Below are positions 44,701-64,000 of a stretch of 64,000 nt of DNA, piece by piece. Below the pieces are notes generated by a model. The model did no database searches and was not told the DNA's origin. It saw nothing but the letters and a program-made list of their open reading frames with translations. Each line of letters opens with the position of its first letter. Position 1 is the stretch's first letter. The stretch spans positions 19,204,676 to 19,268,675 of the forward strand of contig NC_136016.1 in the NCBI RefSeq assembly GCF_048128805.1. The letters are read 5' to 3'. This DNA is from Centroberyx gerrardi. Taxonomy: Eukaryota > Chordata > Actinopteri > Beryciformes > Berycidae. Made by a program: the position numbers and the translations under genes.

Positions 44701-46225
44701 AGGCTATGCAGGACTCGGACCCGCGACCCTGGGGGGAGACGCAGAGGGAGGAAGCACAGGCGACCGTCGGGCAGGCCGCAAAGGATTATGGGTGACCTGA
44801 CGAGGGCCGCGTCAACCCCAAACAGAAGCTTGAAGAGCAGTGGCTCAAGGCGAAAATGGCCGTCCCCGAGTGTTGCCTCTGATGATGACGATAACATGGA
44901 GGGAGAGGAAGATGGCGGTGGTTCGTCACTGGAGTGGACACAAATCACCACAGGCTTCCTCCCAAGTCCGCTCTTCATCTTCCTCTCTTTGTCGTCATGT
45001 AAACTAACTGAAACCACTGGGAGACTGAGCTCAGCGAGCTTCTCATAGCTGCTGGACGTCGACTGTCTGGAGGCCGGTGTTTTGTACAGAGTAAACCACC
45101 ACAGTGTGTCTCTCTGGGAAAGGGTGAGGAGAACAGAGCCGACCAGGAGCAGAGAACACACTCCTTCCTCTCCAACAGCAAGACAGTCAGAAGAGATTTT
45201 CAGCTCAGCCGGGCTGGAGGAGACGTTAGCCGGGGAGCTGGGAACCCTGGAGGGGTGAAAGGTCACATTTAAGTTAAGAGTCACTGTCTTTCTTCAGTGT
45301 TTAAATAGACTGAATGGATTTATTTGACAAATTTCAGTTAACAGCACATTGACAGAAGATATACATGAACTAGAAAAGGTTACATTTTCTAAATAAAATG
45401 TGTGCTTGCTTCAGTTTCATATAAAAAAAAAAATAGCTTGCTTCAGTTTGAAAGGTTAAAAGTTAAATTCAGAAATTCATTCATTTAGAAAGTGTAGATG
45501 TGTTTAGGATTTGATTACTCTAGAAATATTATTATTACTATTTGATTATTATTATAATTAGAATGAAATGGAATGACAGCTGACTTGTAAATACAATGAA
45601 ATTAAAGTCTCATGTTTTATTGCACCTGCAGTTGCTAGGTAATTACTAGTGCTTGCTAGGATGCTGCTAAGCGGTCGCTAGGTGATTACTAATGGTCGCT
45701 AGGGTGTTACTAGGCGGTTGCTAAGTGACTACTAATGGTTTCTAGGATGTTACTGGGTGGCTTCAAGGATGTCCCCATCTGAACTGTACATTTTGGCTCA
45801 TACCTGGACAGCAGATTTGGTAAGTTGACACAGTAAACTCCACTCTCACAGGCCACATAGAGGAGCTGCTTATCATGACTGTGAACCAGGTCAGACACAG
45901 GACCGGGGAACTGAAGAACAGCCTGCAACAAGAGGAAAAGCAAGGGAACTGTCTAACATTAGCAGCCATAGCAAATGACGAGGCAAATCTATCTTAACAA
46001 CCTGTCCACAGTCCAGCTAAATGCTTGCCTGGTAAATCTACAGTCCAACGCCCCAGATAGTAAACGTACTGTTAGTTTTCTCTGTTGAATATTGAAGACA
46101 ACGATCTCGTCGCCACCTGGATAGAGCAACACATCTGTCCCAACAGTAAACACGACTTTCGATGTGCATGCTGCTGCCGAACAGCCAAACTCTGCCCAAG
46201 TCTCAACAGCACACCGTCCTTCCAT
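41777..46225 (-). CDS. faap100: FANCA-associated protein FAAP100 (Fanconi anaemia core complex subunit)
   Basis: A nuclear scaffold that joins FANCB and FANCL in the catalytic module of the Fanconi core complex, which ubiquitinates FANCD2-FANCI during interstrand-crosslink repair. Eight coding exons on the minus strand are 46225-46070, 45922-45804, 45246-44291, 44071-43915, 43803-42867, 42375-42250, 42116-42024 and 41908-41777. All junctions are GT-AG and in phase, giving 891 aa against about 881 in human. Landmarks matching the human protein are Leu-Thr-Ala-(Val/Ala) with Phe-Pro-(Gly/Asp) at the exon 1-2 join, Leu-Cys-Gly-Leu-Pro-Asp-Gly in exon 3, Trp-Ser-Arg-Leu then Gly-Trp-Thr-Leu in exon 5, Ala-Val-Glu-(Val/Ile)-Gln-Val-Glu-Ser-Ser-Ser in exon 6, and the final Val-Tyr-x-Gln-Leu-Arg. 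The start Met is the one whose length to this core best fits human. An open frame extends further upstream but is not conserved. The gene is head to head with birc5. Confidence 0.93.
45631..45765. repeat. Minisatellite in faap100 intron 2
   Basis: About six diverged 20-22 bp units of the form GGT(T/C)GCTAGG(T/G)..TTACTA. GCTAGG or GCTAAG recurs throughout. The tract ends about 40 bp before the coding exon at 45804, close to its splice donor on the minus strand. Confidence 0.75.
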
Positions 46226-46820
46226 AGCCACGACAGCGAAGAAGAAGAAACTGACGGGTCCGCATATGTAAACACACTTTTGCTGTAAGGTCTGGGGGTC
46301 TGTGGAGCTAATTAAAGGCTCGGATAGTGTCAAAACCGTAGTGTTTGACGATCTTGAACCGGTTATTGACACAGGATGCGAAGTTCCGCGCGTCTCGTTT
46401 CGGACCAATAGCCGTTAAGAACTACATTACCCATGAAAAATAAACGGAACTTCGAGTCTGGACTCTGGAACTCAAAACGGCTGATGGGCTCAAGTGAAGG
46501 TAAACGAGAGATTAAGGATTAAAATTGAACTATTCGCGTTTCTTTCAAAAACAGGTTTGGAAATAGAAATATAGATATTTATTTTTTGTATAACGATAAT
46601 TTAGCGCTATGCCTACATATACTCCGGTACAGTAGGTGGCGGTATGTACCTTTGCGATACGCGAATAAAGAAGAAGTAGAAGAAGAAGAAGAAACAGAAG
46701 GCCGGGGTTTCGTTAGCCAATCAGAACAGTCGAGGTGAACATCCGCCGAAATTTCAAAACGCTCTTAGCTCGGTACTGGCGATTTAGTCTAGTTATACTC
46801 TTTTTTAAAACTAAAATATC
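46226..46820. promoter_or_regulatory. Shared faap100-birc5 bidirectional promoter
   Basis: The two start codons face away across 595 bp. CCAAT cores occur at 46406-46410 and 46717-46721. ACTACATTACCCATGA at 46422-46437 resembles the ZNF143-type ACTACAATTCCC element common in bidirectional promoters. TTTCAAA at 46752-46758 (TTTGAA on the other strand) matches the cell-cycle homology region used by survivin promoters, 65-70 bp before the birc5 start. A GAA-rich simple tract lies at 46668-46700. No TATA box was found. Confidence 0.6.
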
Positions 46821-49800
46821 ATGGAGCCATCAAACGAAGAGGAAACCAAAATGTATTTTTACGAAAACAGACTGAAAACTTACGTGGGTTGGCCATTCGA
46901 CGAAGACTGCAGTTGTACCCCGGAGAACGTGAGTAAACGTTTCAATCTTAACGCCAGACGTTAGCTAGCTAATGTTAGCGAGGCTTGCTGCTTGCATGTA
47001 AAACAACAAAACAAATCAGTGTTCAGTTGAGAAAAACAAATGGTATTAAGTGGGAAAACGTTACAACCATACCGAGGGTGTATCGGTTAATCAGAACTTC
47101 CCGCAGCGTTAACATTAGTTTTGCTAACTAGCTAAAGCTTTGAATGCTGTTTTGAAGTATTTAGCCACATGTAAAGTGTCTTTTGTTGATTTGATTTTGT
47201 CTGGATATGTGTCGTTTCACTGCAGATGGCCAAAGCTGGCTTCATCCACACGCCTTTAGAAAACAGTCCTGACATCGCCAAGTGTTTCTTCTGCCTCAAA
47301 GAGCTGGAGGGCTGGGAGCCGGAGGATGACCCAGAGTAAGACGACTGTTCAGTAACGTTACAGTAGGACATGGGTGTACCTTCATCTCATCTACAAATTA
47401 ACTTTAACATGTCTTGCTAATCCAATTCTAAAGATTTTCTTTCTCTGGAGCCTATACTGAAAAGTTTGGATAAGATGAAATGATTCAGTAGGGAAAACAG
47501 ACAAATAGAATATAAAATAAGTAATAAAACAATGAAACAAAGTAATAAAATAGGATGTCAACCGTAGACTATATTGGTAGGAAATATGGGGAGAACTTGC
47601 AATGAAAGCCAGTCATTAGACCGAGTATGATGTGGTCCAAAGGACCGGTCTAGCATAGATGTGATATAATGCCGCTTTTCCACCGCATGGTACCGGCTCG
47701 ACATTGAGGGGGTACTATCTGCAGTGGAAAACCAAAGTGGTACTACCAAAAGCGAGTCAAGTCAACTTTTTCAAACAGGATGCAATGATGAGTGCTATAA
47801 ACATCACCAGTAATAAACCTAAGAGCAGAATGGTAAACAGCATCCAAGGGCTTAAGAGTAGAGGCAGAGGCATGCCTATAAATTACATCACCATAATCTA
47901 TGACAGAGAGAAAAACAACTTCAACAATCCTTTTCCTACAAACCATAGGAAAGTTAGTTCTATTTCTATACAAAAAAAAACAATTTTCTGTCGTAATTTG
48001 TTGACAAGATTGTCTATATGAAATTTGAATGTGAATTTGTCATCTATCCAAATACCAAGGTATTTATATTCTGTAACTCTCTCAATAATGGATCCTTGTA
48101 CAGTGGAAATATGACAGTTTTTGCTACCATTATCACTAATTATAGAGAATAACATAAACTTAGTTTTATGTGCATTCAGTACAAGTTTAAGATCATTAAG
48201 TGCAGCTTGGAGAACGTCAAAGGAATGTAGGTTCTCCACAGCTAGCTGAGCAGAGTCTGCAATGCAATACAATATTGTATCATCCGCGTATAAATGTGCA
48301 TGGCAATTGGTTAAAGATGAAAAAATATTATTAATATAAATTGTAAAAAGAACTGGACCCAGAATTGAACCTTGTGGAACACCCTTAGTTATCGATAAAA
48401 ACTCTGAACGAATAGTTCCCAAGTTCACTGACTGCTGCCGATCAGATAGGTAATTCAGGAACCATGCATAAGCACTTGAACTAAAACCAACATTATTTAA
48501 AATATATAAAAGCAAGGAATGATCAACAGTGTCAAATGCCTTGGAGAGGTCCACAAAGATGGCCGCACAATGTTTTTTCTCATCCAAGGCATTGACAATG
48601 TCATTCACAACCAAAGTGATGGCAGAAACAGTGCTGTGCAAGGGCCTGAACCCGGATTGATGCGGACTCAGAACAGAGTATGCGGCTTAAGTTGACAATT
48701 TACCAGTGACTCTAGAATTTTAGCCAAACAAGACAATTTGGATATTGGTCTATAGTTATTTGGATCACTCCTTTCTCCACCCTTATGCAGGGGGATGACA
48801 TGAGCAGTTTTCCAGACTCTGGGAACTACACCAGTAGAAATAGAAAGGTTAAAAATGTGAGTTATTTGCTCAGCAATTAGTGGAGCAGAAAGATGAAGGA
48901 AAAAAGGATCCAAATTGTCTTCACCAGTAGATTTCTTAGGATCAATGGTTTGAAGAGCCTCAATAGCTACGCTGAGAGAGACAGGATCTAGAATAAACTG
49001 AGAGGCATAATTTGTAGTAGGTTCATAATCATGATTAATGAAAAGATGGTCAATATTAGTAGAAGGGGATTCCCTATTCTCATCCTCAAAAATGTGGCCA
49101 GCTGCTGCAAAGTGTCCATTAAAGGCAGAACAGATCTCACTATGATCATGTACTAAGCAATCATCAAACTTGACATGAGTAGGTAGAGAGGCAGCAGAAT
49201 TGCTGTTATTAGATTTTACCACTTTACAAAATTTTGCAGGGTTTGAATAAGAGCTAGAGACCAAGTTCAAATAATAATCAGATTTAGCCTTTCTCACAAG
49301 GGACGTACATTTATTTCTAATCTTTCTAAATGAAGCCCAGTGGGATTCCTCTGTAGTGCATCTTGCGAGAGACCAAGGTTTGTTTCTTGCCATGAATAAG
49401 GTTGGTAGTTCAGGGGAAAACCATGGACTAGATCAATTTTTCACTCTAATCTTTTTAAAAGGTGCATGCTTATTTACGATAGAGAGGAACGCATTTGTAA
49501 AAAAAATCTAAAGCTAATTCAACATCAGGAATTCCAGATGTAAGATTAATGTTGCTATCATACAGATCGTTTAGAAAAGCTTGTTCATTAAAATTTCTTA
49601 CATTTCTCTTAACTATAATTGGTGATGAAGTTCTCTTCAAGTGTGTGTTCCTAATACATGCAATAGGACAATGATCACTAATTCCTAAGTCGAAAACACC
49701 ACTTGCAATGATATTGTTACTCCTGTTAGAAAAAATTAAATCAATTAGTGTAGATCTTAAAGGGTTCTTCAGATTAGGCCTGGTGGGTTCATTGATCAAT

Positions 49801-52244
49801 TGAGATAAATTGAGGCTAGAAGAAACCTCCTTTAAATAATCAGAAGCAACAGTCAACCAATCAATGTTAAAATCTCCCAAGACTATCATTTCCGAGTTGT
49901 TATACCGGGAGAGTAACTCTGCCAAATAATCAATAGAGCCAGCATCAGCTGAAGGAGGTCTATAAATCCCAATTACAACAATGGAGTTATTAGACCCAAT
50001 ATTTATCTTTAAGGCAATAAATTCAAAACATTTGGGCATGGTAATGGCGTTTAAGATAGAAACAGAAAAGCAAGATTTGACATAGATGGCCACCCCACTG
50101 CCCCTTCCAATTCTGTCAATTCTAAAAAGATTATAGTCATTCAAGGCCACCTCAGAATCACTAATGCTATTTTTAAGCCATGTTTCTGAAAGGGCCAAAA
50201 TATCTGGATCAGCTTGAGAGACTAATAAATTCAAGTGATCAAGTTTCTGATGCTGGAGCAGACTTCTAATATTCCAATGAATCAATCCTAAGCCTTTTCT
50301 GATCTTAAGCTTATATGGATTATTTAGACAGAATGGAATGGACTCGGGTAGGCATGTCTGAGGAGGAGAAGAATTACATGGAATAACAGAATTAAAACTC
50401 AGAGAGGCTGCAGGCACAGCTTCAGGTATATAAGGGGGATCGGAGACAAGACAACTATTTGACAAACTATTTTCAGATGTAGGTAGTTGTCAGGCCAGCG
50501 ATGCTATAGAATTAATACAGTCTGAAGTCAGTTGCTTTACTCCCAGTCCATTTGGATGAATACCATCCTTTTTGTACAGGTCCTCCCTGGGCCAGAACGA
50601 TTCAAAATTGCTTATGAATCCATATCCAGTAGCAGTACAGAAGTTCTGTAACCAGCAATGCAGGCTAAAAAAGCGACTAAAAAAATAGAAATTATGCTAT
50701 ATAAGTATGTATAAAATATTAGCAGTATATAGTAAGGGAGATATGTGAACACTGAAGAGTTAAATGTGAATACATAGTAATATTCATGATGTGAAAATGT
50801 GCCTCATAAGTCTATAAGGAGCAGCCAAATACTTAATTCTTACTAAAAGCACAGCTATTTCTCTGGCCAGGATTCCTCTTTTGGCTGACTGGTAACTAGA
50901 TGTTCAAGTTCCCATGTGGGAGAGCCACTGATAAATAAAAAGAAATAGTTGCATCCTCTGTTGTTTGCTACTGAAGTGCAGCCTGAAGCCAGTTCATTAG
51001 TTTTTCAATTAGTATTCCAGTGCTCTCACAGTCATTCTGCTGTAGGGACATCAAGCAGAAAACCACCATAGTTCACAAAAAGAAAGAACAGTGCATACAT
51101 TTATACAGAGGTACATGACGTGCTGTTAACACCACCAGTACACATTTTCTTGTTATAAACCACATACACCAGTGGATTTGTGTGCACATGACTTTAGCTC
51201 CTACAGTTAGTCTAAATAGATGTTGAAACAGCCCATGTTCAGCTACGTTTTTAATTTCTCATTGAACTTATTCAGTCTTGTCAAGGAAATGGAAAATATA
51301 GGGAAAGTCAGGAAATTTGGTAAATTCTCTGGGGAATATCAGGGAATTTTACAAATGGATTGCATTACCAGCAATATACCAGAACGTATTTTACAACTTA
51401 GTTCACATATTTATTGCATTAGATGTTGTTTTCAGCTTTCTCCACAGCAAGCCTGCCCAACTGTAGTGAAAACCAGACTGTTTACCCCTTCAGAACCTTT
51501 CTTGGCTGAAAAACATCAACAACCCAGGAAGTAATAAAAGTTTTCTATCATGGAAACACTCCTTTTTAGTCATGGAAAAGTCATGGAATTTTACATCAGG
51601 GCCATGGTGGAAATATTCCCACACTCAGTTTCCCTTCAAACTTTGCCAGTGGATGGTGTAGAAAAGGCACAGCAGCAGTACACACATTCTCTGGTTTGCG
51701 TGGAAAGATGACTATGCCTCCTATCTGTGCATACACAATTTGCACAGCGCCCTTGGATTTGACTCTTATCTGCACAGTCAAAGTGTGGCTCCTCATCTCT
51801 TTCTCTTTCTTTGCCAGAAAGGAGCACAATTCTCACTCCTCGTCCTGCCACTTCATCGTCCTGAAGAAGAGCGTGGAGGAACTGACCGTGGAGGAATTCC
51901 TCAAACTGCAGAAGGAGAGACAGAAGTTTATCATAGTACGTGCTTCTGAGGACACCATAAAATATCAATTTGCGATTACTGGCTTACATAATACACCATT
52001 TAATCAATTGAGTTAACTAATTTAAGTCACATTAAAGAACATGACTGCCAACAGCAAAACAGACGTCTAAAAATGGCAAATTGTAACTGTCTGTGAGAAC
52101 AAGAGATGCTGACAACTTATCTGATCCAAATATATTTTCTTCCGCTCACAGAACAAAAGCTGCAATGAAGCCATCACCAAGTTTGAGGAGGCGGCCAAAC
52201 TGAGGAGAGCAGAACTAATCAAGACAGCCATGGATGAAGAGTGA
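46821..52244 (+). CDS. birc5: Survivin (baculoviral IAP repeat-containing 5)
   Basis: A chromosomal passenger complex subunit that targets Aurora B with borealin and INCENP to centromeres and the spindle midzone. It also has anti-apoptotic activity in vertebrates. Exons are 46821-46928, 47226-47335, 51818-51935 and 52152-52244. Phases agree and give 142 aa, the same length as human survivin. The single BIR domain spans about residues 14-85 with zinc ligands Cys56, Cys59, His76 and Cys83. Thr33 in Cys-Thr-Pro-Glu matches the CDK1 site Thr34. The C-terminal part is the expected long amphipathic helix. Intron 2 (4.5 kb) is expanded by an antisense LINE. An ATTAAA at 52434-52439 is a likely poly(A) signal. 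Fish may carry two copies, and which one this is cannot be told from the window. Confidence 0.97.
47650..47750. repeat. Fragment of an interspersed element next to the LINE 3' end
   Basis: GCTTTTCCACCGCATGGTACC and, 50 bp on, AGTGGAAAACC are roughly inverted and include GGTACCGGCTCGA, a word I associate with a common fish DNA element. It is short and of uncertain extent, within birc5 intron 2. Confidence 0.35.
47755..50695 (-). mobile_element. L2-like LINE, 5'-truncated and decayed, antisense in birc5 intron 2
   Basis: From 5' to 3' on the minus strand: an ORF1 remnant (about 50690-50490) with Lys-Asp-Gly-Ile-His-Pro-Asn, the Asp-His block of SGNH-type esterase ORF1 proteins; an endonuclease (50465-49470) with His-Trp-Asn-Ile-Arg, Ser-Glu-Thr-Trp-Leu, Gly-Asp-Phe-Asn-Ile and Ser-Asp-His-Cys-Pro; a linker part (49393-48668); and reverse transcriptase (48641-47743) with Asp-Leu-Ser-Lys-Ala-Phe-Asp, Gly-Val-Pro-Gln-Gly-Ser and the catalytic Tyr-Ala-Asp-Asp. 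ORF2 is broken by frame changes near 49.43, 48.65 and 47.9 kb, so the copy cannot be active. Esterase-type ORF1 and domain order fit the L2/CR1 group. Confidence 0.85.
50700..51817. other. Remainder of birc5 intron 2
   Basis: AT-rich sequence with no recognised exon. A pyrimidine-rich run ending in TTTGCCAG forms the acceptor of birc5 exon 3 at 51816-51817. A 104-codon frame at 51220-51534 has no recognisable features. Confidence 0.5.
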
Positions 52245-53318
52245 CAAGAGAGAAAAGGATGAATGAGAGATTGGGGGGGTTGAGTGAGAGATCAATTGTG
52301 AGAAGTGTCGTTTTCTCAGTGATTTAATTTCCATTTTTCTTTTCTATGTCATTGTCTCCGTTTATTATCTCTGTGATCTTTCAAGATGTATGTGTTGTAA
52401 TCTGGGAAAAAGTCTTTATATCTGTTTTTAATCATTAAACCTTTACTTTCAGATACACTGTGTTGCGTTAATTATTGTATTTGTTGTATATTTTTGCTTG
52501 GAAAGTTCCTAATATGTAACAAATAGCTAGTGGTGTATTTGGTTGTAACTGGCGCTGGAAACCTATAATGCCCCTAATAATTTTGCGTGCTTTTAAATTA
52601 TGACCATGAAACAAAAGTGGGGATGGCGATACATTTGTCTATTTTTTTTTAATGTGAAATCATGAAGAAATTTGATATTTTTGATATTTGAGATGTTTCT
52701 CTAAGTGGCAACAGGAATGAGTGGATTGCAGATCCACAGTATTGTTCCTGTACAAATTAGATAAACTAATAATCTGATATGTGAATTACAAGAGGTATGC
52801 ACTGCATTGTCTCATTTGCCCTGCTTATAAAGTGTATAAGAGAGCGCAGCTGAAGCGCAACTCAGTTTATAGTCCGCTCTCATCTTTCATCATTATTTTC
52901 TCCCACCGTGCCGTGCGTAAATTTGGCTTGTGCGTAAAACTGCGCGCCACCCGAATAAAAAGACGTCCCTCCCTGCCAGCAGCCGCTGTTGTTCAGGCAG
53001 GAGGCTGCTGTCATCCCTGTTCAGCTGTCGGAGTTTATTTATCCAGTTTAAGAGAAGTTAATTTATCTCCATCTCTCTTCTACAGGTTTCATTTTCTGCG
53101 GCGGTAAGGAAAGCTTTTGGATATCCTCGTAGCTTTTTTTTTTTTTTTTAAACAAACGAACACATCATCGCTCAATTGGTGAATTTCACCCTAAGATTAT
53201 GGTGTTTTTAAAATCTGTGCATCCCGTTGTAAGTGCGTAAAACGTTGGAGAGGCGAGTGGTCGGGTCAGCACCAGGGAATCGGCGCTACGCATGAGTCAA
53301 AGCCATCACCTGTGCAGG
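52245..53318. other. birc5 3' end and tmem235 promoter interval
   Basis: birc5 3' untranslated sequence runs to about 52460. From about 52860 the sequence becomes richer in CG and GC (52900-53050), then has a long T run (53132-53149) and ends at the tmem235 start. A transcription start for tmem235 probably lies near 52.9-53.1 kb. No TATA box could be assigned. Confidence 0.45.
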
Positions 53319-61745
<8,427 letters not shown>

Positions 61746-63180
61746 CGCAAAGCGGATTGAGCACGAGACGGGGGAAACTGGACTGTACTGAACTGTGTCT
61801 GAGCGTATGATGTGCTGTAAGGTATGTGGCTGCCGTCTGGCTCTGTGTGTGTTTAAGAACAGGAACAAGGTGGCAGATCCTGACTGGACTACTTTAGGGC
61901 TTTGACAAACCACTAAAGTTGAAATTGAGTGGGAATCTCCTTTAAAGATGTATGGGACGGTTTTAAAGGCAAGGCAAGTTTATTTATATAGCACATTTCA
62001 TACACAAAGGCAATTCAAAGTGCATGTATTTTTTAAATACGTGTCTATGGTCCTTAATGTTCTTGAAACAACTTTAAATTGGAGATTGAAAATTCTTCAG
62101 TGATGCAAGCCAAAGCTTGAATACTTGATGTGGCCGACTCATCTTCTGAAGTAAAATTGACCAATTACGCCCCCTTGTGGTGAGAAGTGGCGTTTCAAAT
62201 CCACTGTCTGCATTTTACCATACTGTTTTTCATACTAATATTCTTGTAACAGATAGTAACTTTAAATAACTTTATCTCTGTGCCAAACTAAACTGAGTGT
62301 TTACATGTTCGCATATCCCTTTATGTTAATCTTTATCTTCAATTGGATTTCCTACTATGTTTGTAACATTTGACCAATTACCTCTGTTTTGTCCCGTCAT
62401 TGTTTATTATATTTAACATAAAAATGAACTTGATGTATAGTGTATTTGTTTGGTCTGAATGTAATAATGAAAGCTGTACTACCATAAGCAATTCCTAAAA
62501 GGTATTGTATATATCCTATGAATGTTTTTCATCATGTGTTGATGTGTAATATTGTCCTTTCCATGTGACTGTAACTTATCATTATACTACTGCAGATCTT
62601 TCCCCTTTATTCTCCAAATCTTCATGACGGTTTCTCCTGTACCTTCAGTACTGTAGATGTCAGAAACTGCAGTATATGGGATGTGCAGTGCAGTAATTAC
62701 TCTCTCTGCTCTGAACCTGCAGAGAGTAAAGATACTGCATGTGGAAGCGTTCCTGTGACCGGACAGATGAAATGACAGAGAAGCTTATTAAAAGCATGTA
62801 TCAAAACTGGTCTCACCACTGCTGCTGCTGTGAAATGTCGTTTAATACCAAGTGAATAACGAACAGCTGTGGAGGAAAAGTAGCAGGAGACGAGTGAGCA
62901 GAGGGGCAGCGCTCCTTTATTACTTTTTTAATTTCGATTTTGTAGGCATCCAAAAGAAATGATCACGTAATTTGTAACAAGATACTTTTTTTTGATAGAA
63001 GAAAAAAAGCCCTTGTAGAGCTGCCTGAACCACTTGATGCTGTAAAAGAAGGCTGACAGACTGTTCAATGATGTAAAAACAGGCAGCTGATCATACTGAT
63101 CGGACACGATAAAGCCTCTGCTTGGACCAGTGGGAAACACACAAAGGATTTATTTCCAAAATGCTCTACATTCATGAGGA
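61746..63180. other. tmem235 3' untranslated region and downstream
   Basis: Near 61968-62025 a widespread fish repeat (GGCAAGGCAAGTTTATTTAT, then ATAGCACATTTCATACAC) lies just after the stop and probably within the transcript. A definite poly(A) signal could not be chosen. A TTATTAAAAG near 62786 is one candidate. No further gene was found before the window end. Confidence 0.4.
62167..62180 (-). promoter_or_regulatory. Candidate CTCF site (minus orientation)
   Basis: The reverse complement reads CCACAAGGGGGCGT, which fits the CTCF core with mismatches at the fifth and last positions. It faces the plus-oriented candidate at 31770. Confidence 0.4.
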
Positions 63181-63204
63181 AAAAATAGATCCCAGCCACT
63201 TCGA

Positions 63205-63340
63205 AAAATAGGTTAAAAAGCCTTTAATCTGTTTGGATATCCATCATGAAAAGTTCACAAACTGCACTCATTGGGCCAAAAGTTTTTTAAACTTTTCATA
63301 ATGAATAGCCAAATAGAATAAAGGCTTTTTAACCTATTTT
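63205..63340. repeat. 136-nt hairpin (palindromic MITE or foldback element)
   Basis: AAAATAGGTTAAAAAGCCTT at 63205 is matched exactly by its reverse complement ending at 63340. The arms continue inward for about 58 nt through GGATATCCATCATGAAAAG and its partner with roughly 85-90% identity, leaving a loop of about 20 nt. There is no coding potential. It may be a foldback transposon remnant or, if transcribed, a precursor-like RNA hairpin. Confidence 0.75.
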
Positions 63341-64000
63341 GGAGGGCCTCGGATGTTTCAGCTTTCTGCCATCATTAACATCAGAGGCTGAGATGTTTTC
63401 CAGCCTCCTATCTGTTTTTCATGATATATATCCATTTTGAAAAATAATTGCTTCCTGGAAACTTTTTTTTTTAATAATTCTCTTAGTTTGGCTTTTAACT
63501 TCAAAAGTATTCTACAATAAGATGCACTTTTGCAACATGTTTTTTCAGAGAAGTTGCCAGTTTTGTCACATTGGTAGATATCTCATTTTGGAATGGGATA
63601 TCAGACTTGAAGGGCAGATTATGATCTACACTGCATGTACAAAAGATTAGAGATATCTTCCTCATATTGAGTTGCAGCACATCTAAATTATCTCAAAGCT
63701 TAAAAATCCTCCTCTGATTCTCTTCATCTACATCTCCTCCTTTGTGATCGGTATAGATTTAATAAGGGAAATCAATAAGGGATATCGACCTTTACCTGGA
63801 TTAATTTCATCAGTGTACTTCATTAAAGGAGAAGTGTCCCTAAGTATTTTGTATATTCAGTGTACTTTGTACTGTGTGTGCATCCATCATGCCCTCATAT
63901 TATAAAAGGTGATCAAAATCTGGATTCAAAAGCTAAAAAATAATGTTAAAACACCCACACAAATAGAGACACAGCGCCTTATTGAGCAATAAAATAAAGT
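63341..64000. other. AT-rich sequence at the right edge
   Basis: No gene, long repeat or regulatory site was recognised. Confidence 0.5.

Noticed and set aside
46226-46408. Upstream in-frame extension of faap100 (61 extra codons)
   Set aside because: It includes a Phe-rich stretch and has no counterpart in the human N-terminus. The Met at 46225 gives the expected length.

Overview
The window is nuclear DNA of a ray-finned (probably percomorph teleost) fish. Genes are split by GT-AG introns. Microsatellite density is very high. L2-like LINEs, a decayed Tc1 transposon and several short inverted-repeat elements are present, and four genes match vertebrate orthologues almost end to end. No operons, CRISPR arrays, tRNA or rRNA genes were seen.

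Left part (1-26 kb): mostly non-coding. The one gene is a Siglec/CD22-like immunoglobulin receptor on the minus strand (6049-7915), with a decayed Ig-domain fragment 2 kb upstream (9627-9800) and a dead Tc1 transposase (about 11.9-12.8 kb). The rest is CA/GT, CT/GA and GATA arrays, polypurine and polypyrimidine tracts, short transposons, and two CpG-rich segments (15.36-15.69 and 17.88-18.42 kb). The second is a convincing but orphan promoter.

Right part (26-62 kb): a compact four-gene block, fscn2 (+, 26546-39716), faap100 (-, 41777-46225), birc5/survivin (+, 46821-52244) and tmem235 (+, 53319-61745). fscn2 and faap100 are tail to tail. faap100 and birc5 are head to head across a promoter of about 600 bp. 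birc5 and tmem235 are in tandem. All four have human orthologues on 17q25.3, but there they lie in two separate neighbourhoods (BIRC5-TMEM235 and FSCN2-FAAP100). I rebuilt all coding exons by splice phase: fascin-2 490 aa, FAAP100 891 aa, survivin 142 aa, TMEM235 203 aa. An L2-like LINE fills birc5 intron 2 and a truncated relative sits in tmem235 intron 3.

Most interesting observation: the V-set domain of the Siglec-like gene is interrupted by a 470-bp inverted-repeat transposon (6992-7461) flanked by a near-perfect 8-bp target duplication. Its terminal repeat supplies the predicted splice donor, a pyrimidine-rich flank supplies the acceptor, and splicing would remove the element in frame and assemble the conserved arginine codon of the sialic-acid site. 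This looks like an intron made by a DNA transposon. Everything downstream (two C2 domains, membrane segment, tail) is one uninterrupted exon, unlike normal family members, which suggests earlier intron loss. Also notable are a 508-bp element whose empty site is preserved elsewhere in the window, and a near-perfect 136-nt hairpin at 63.2 kb.
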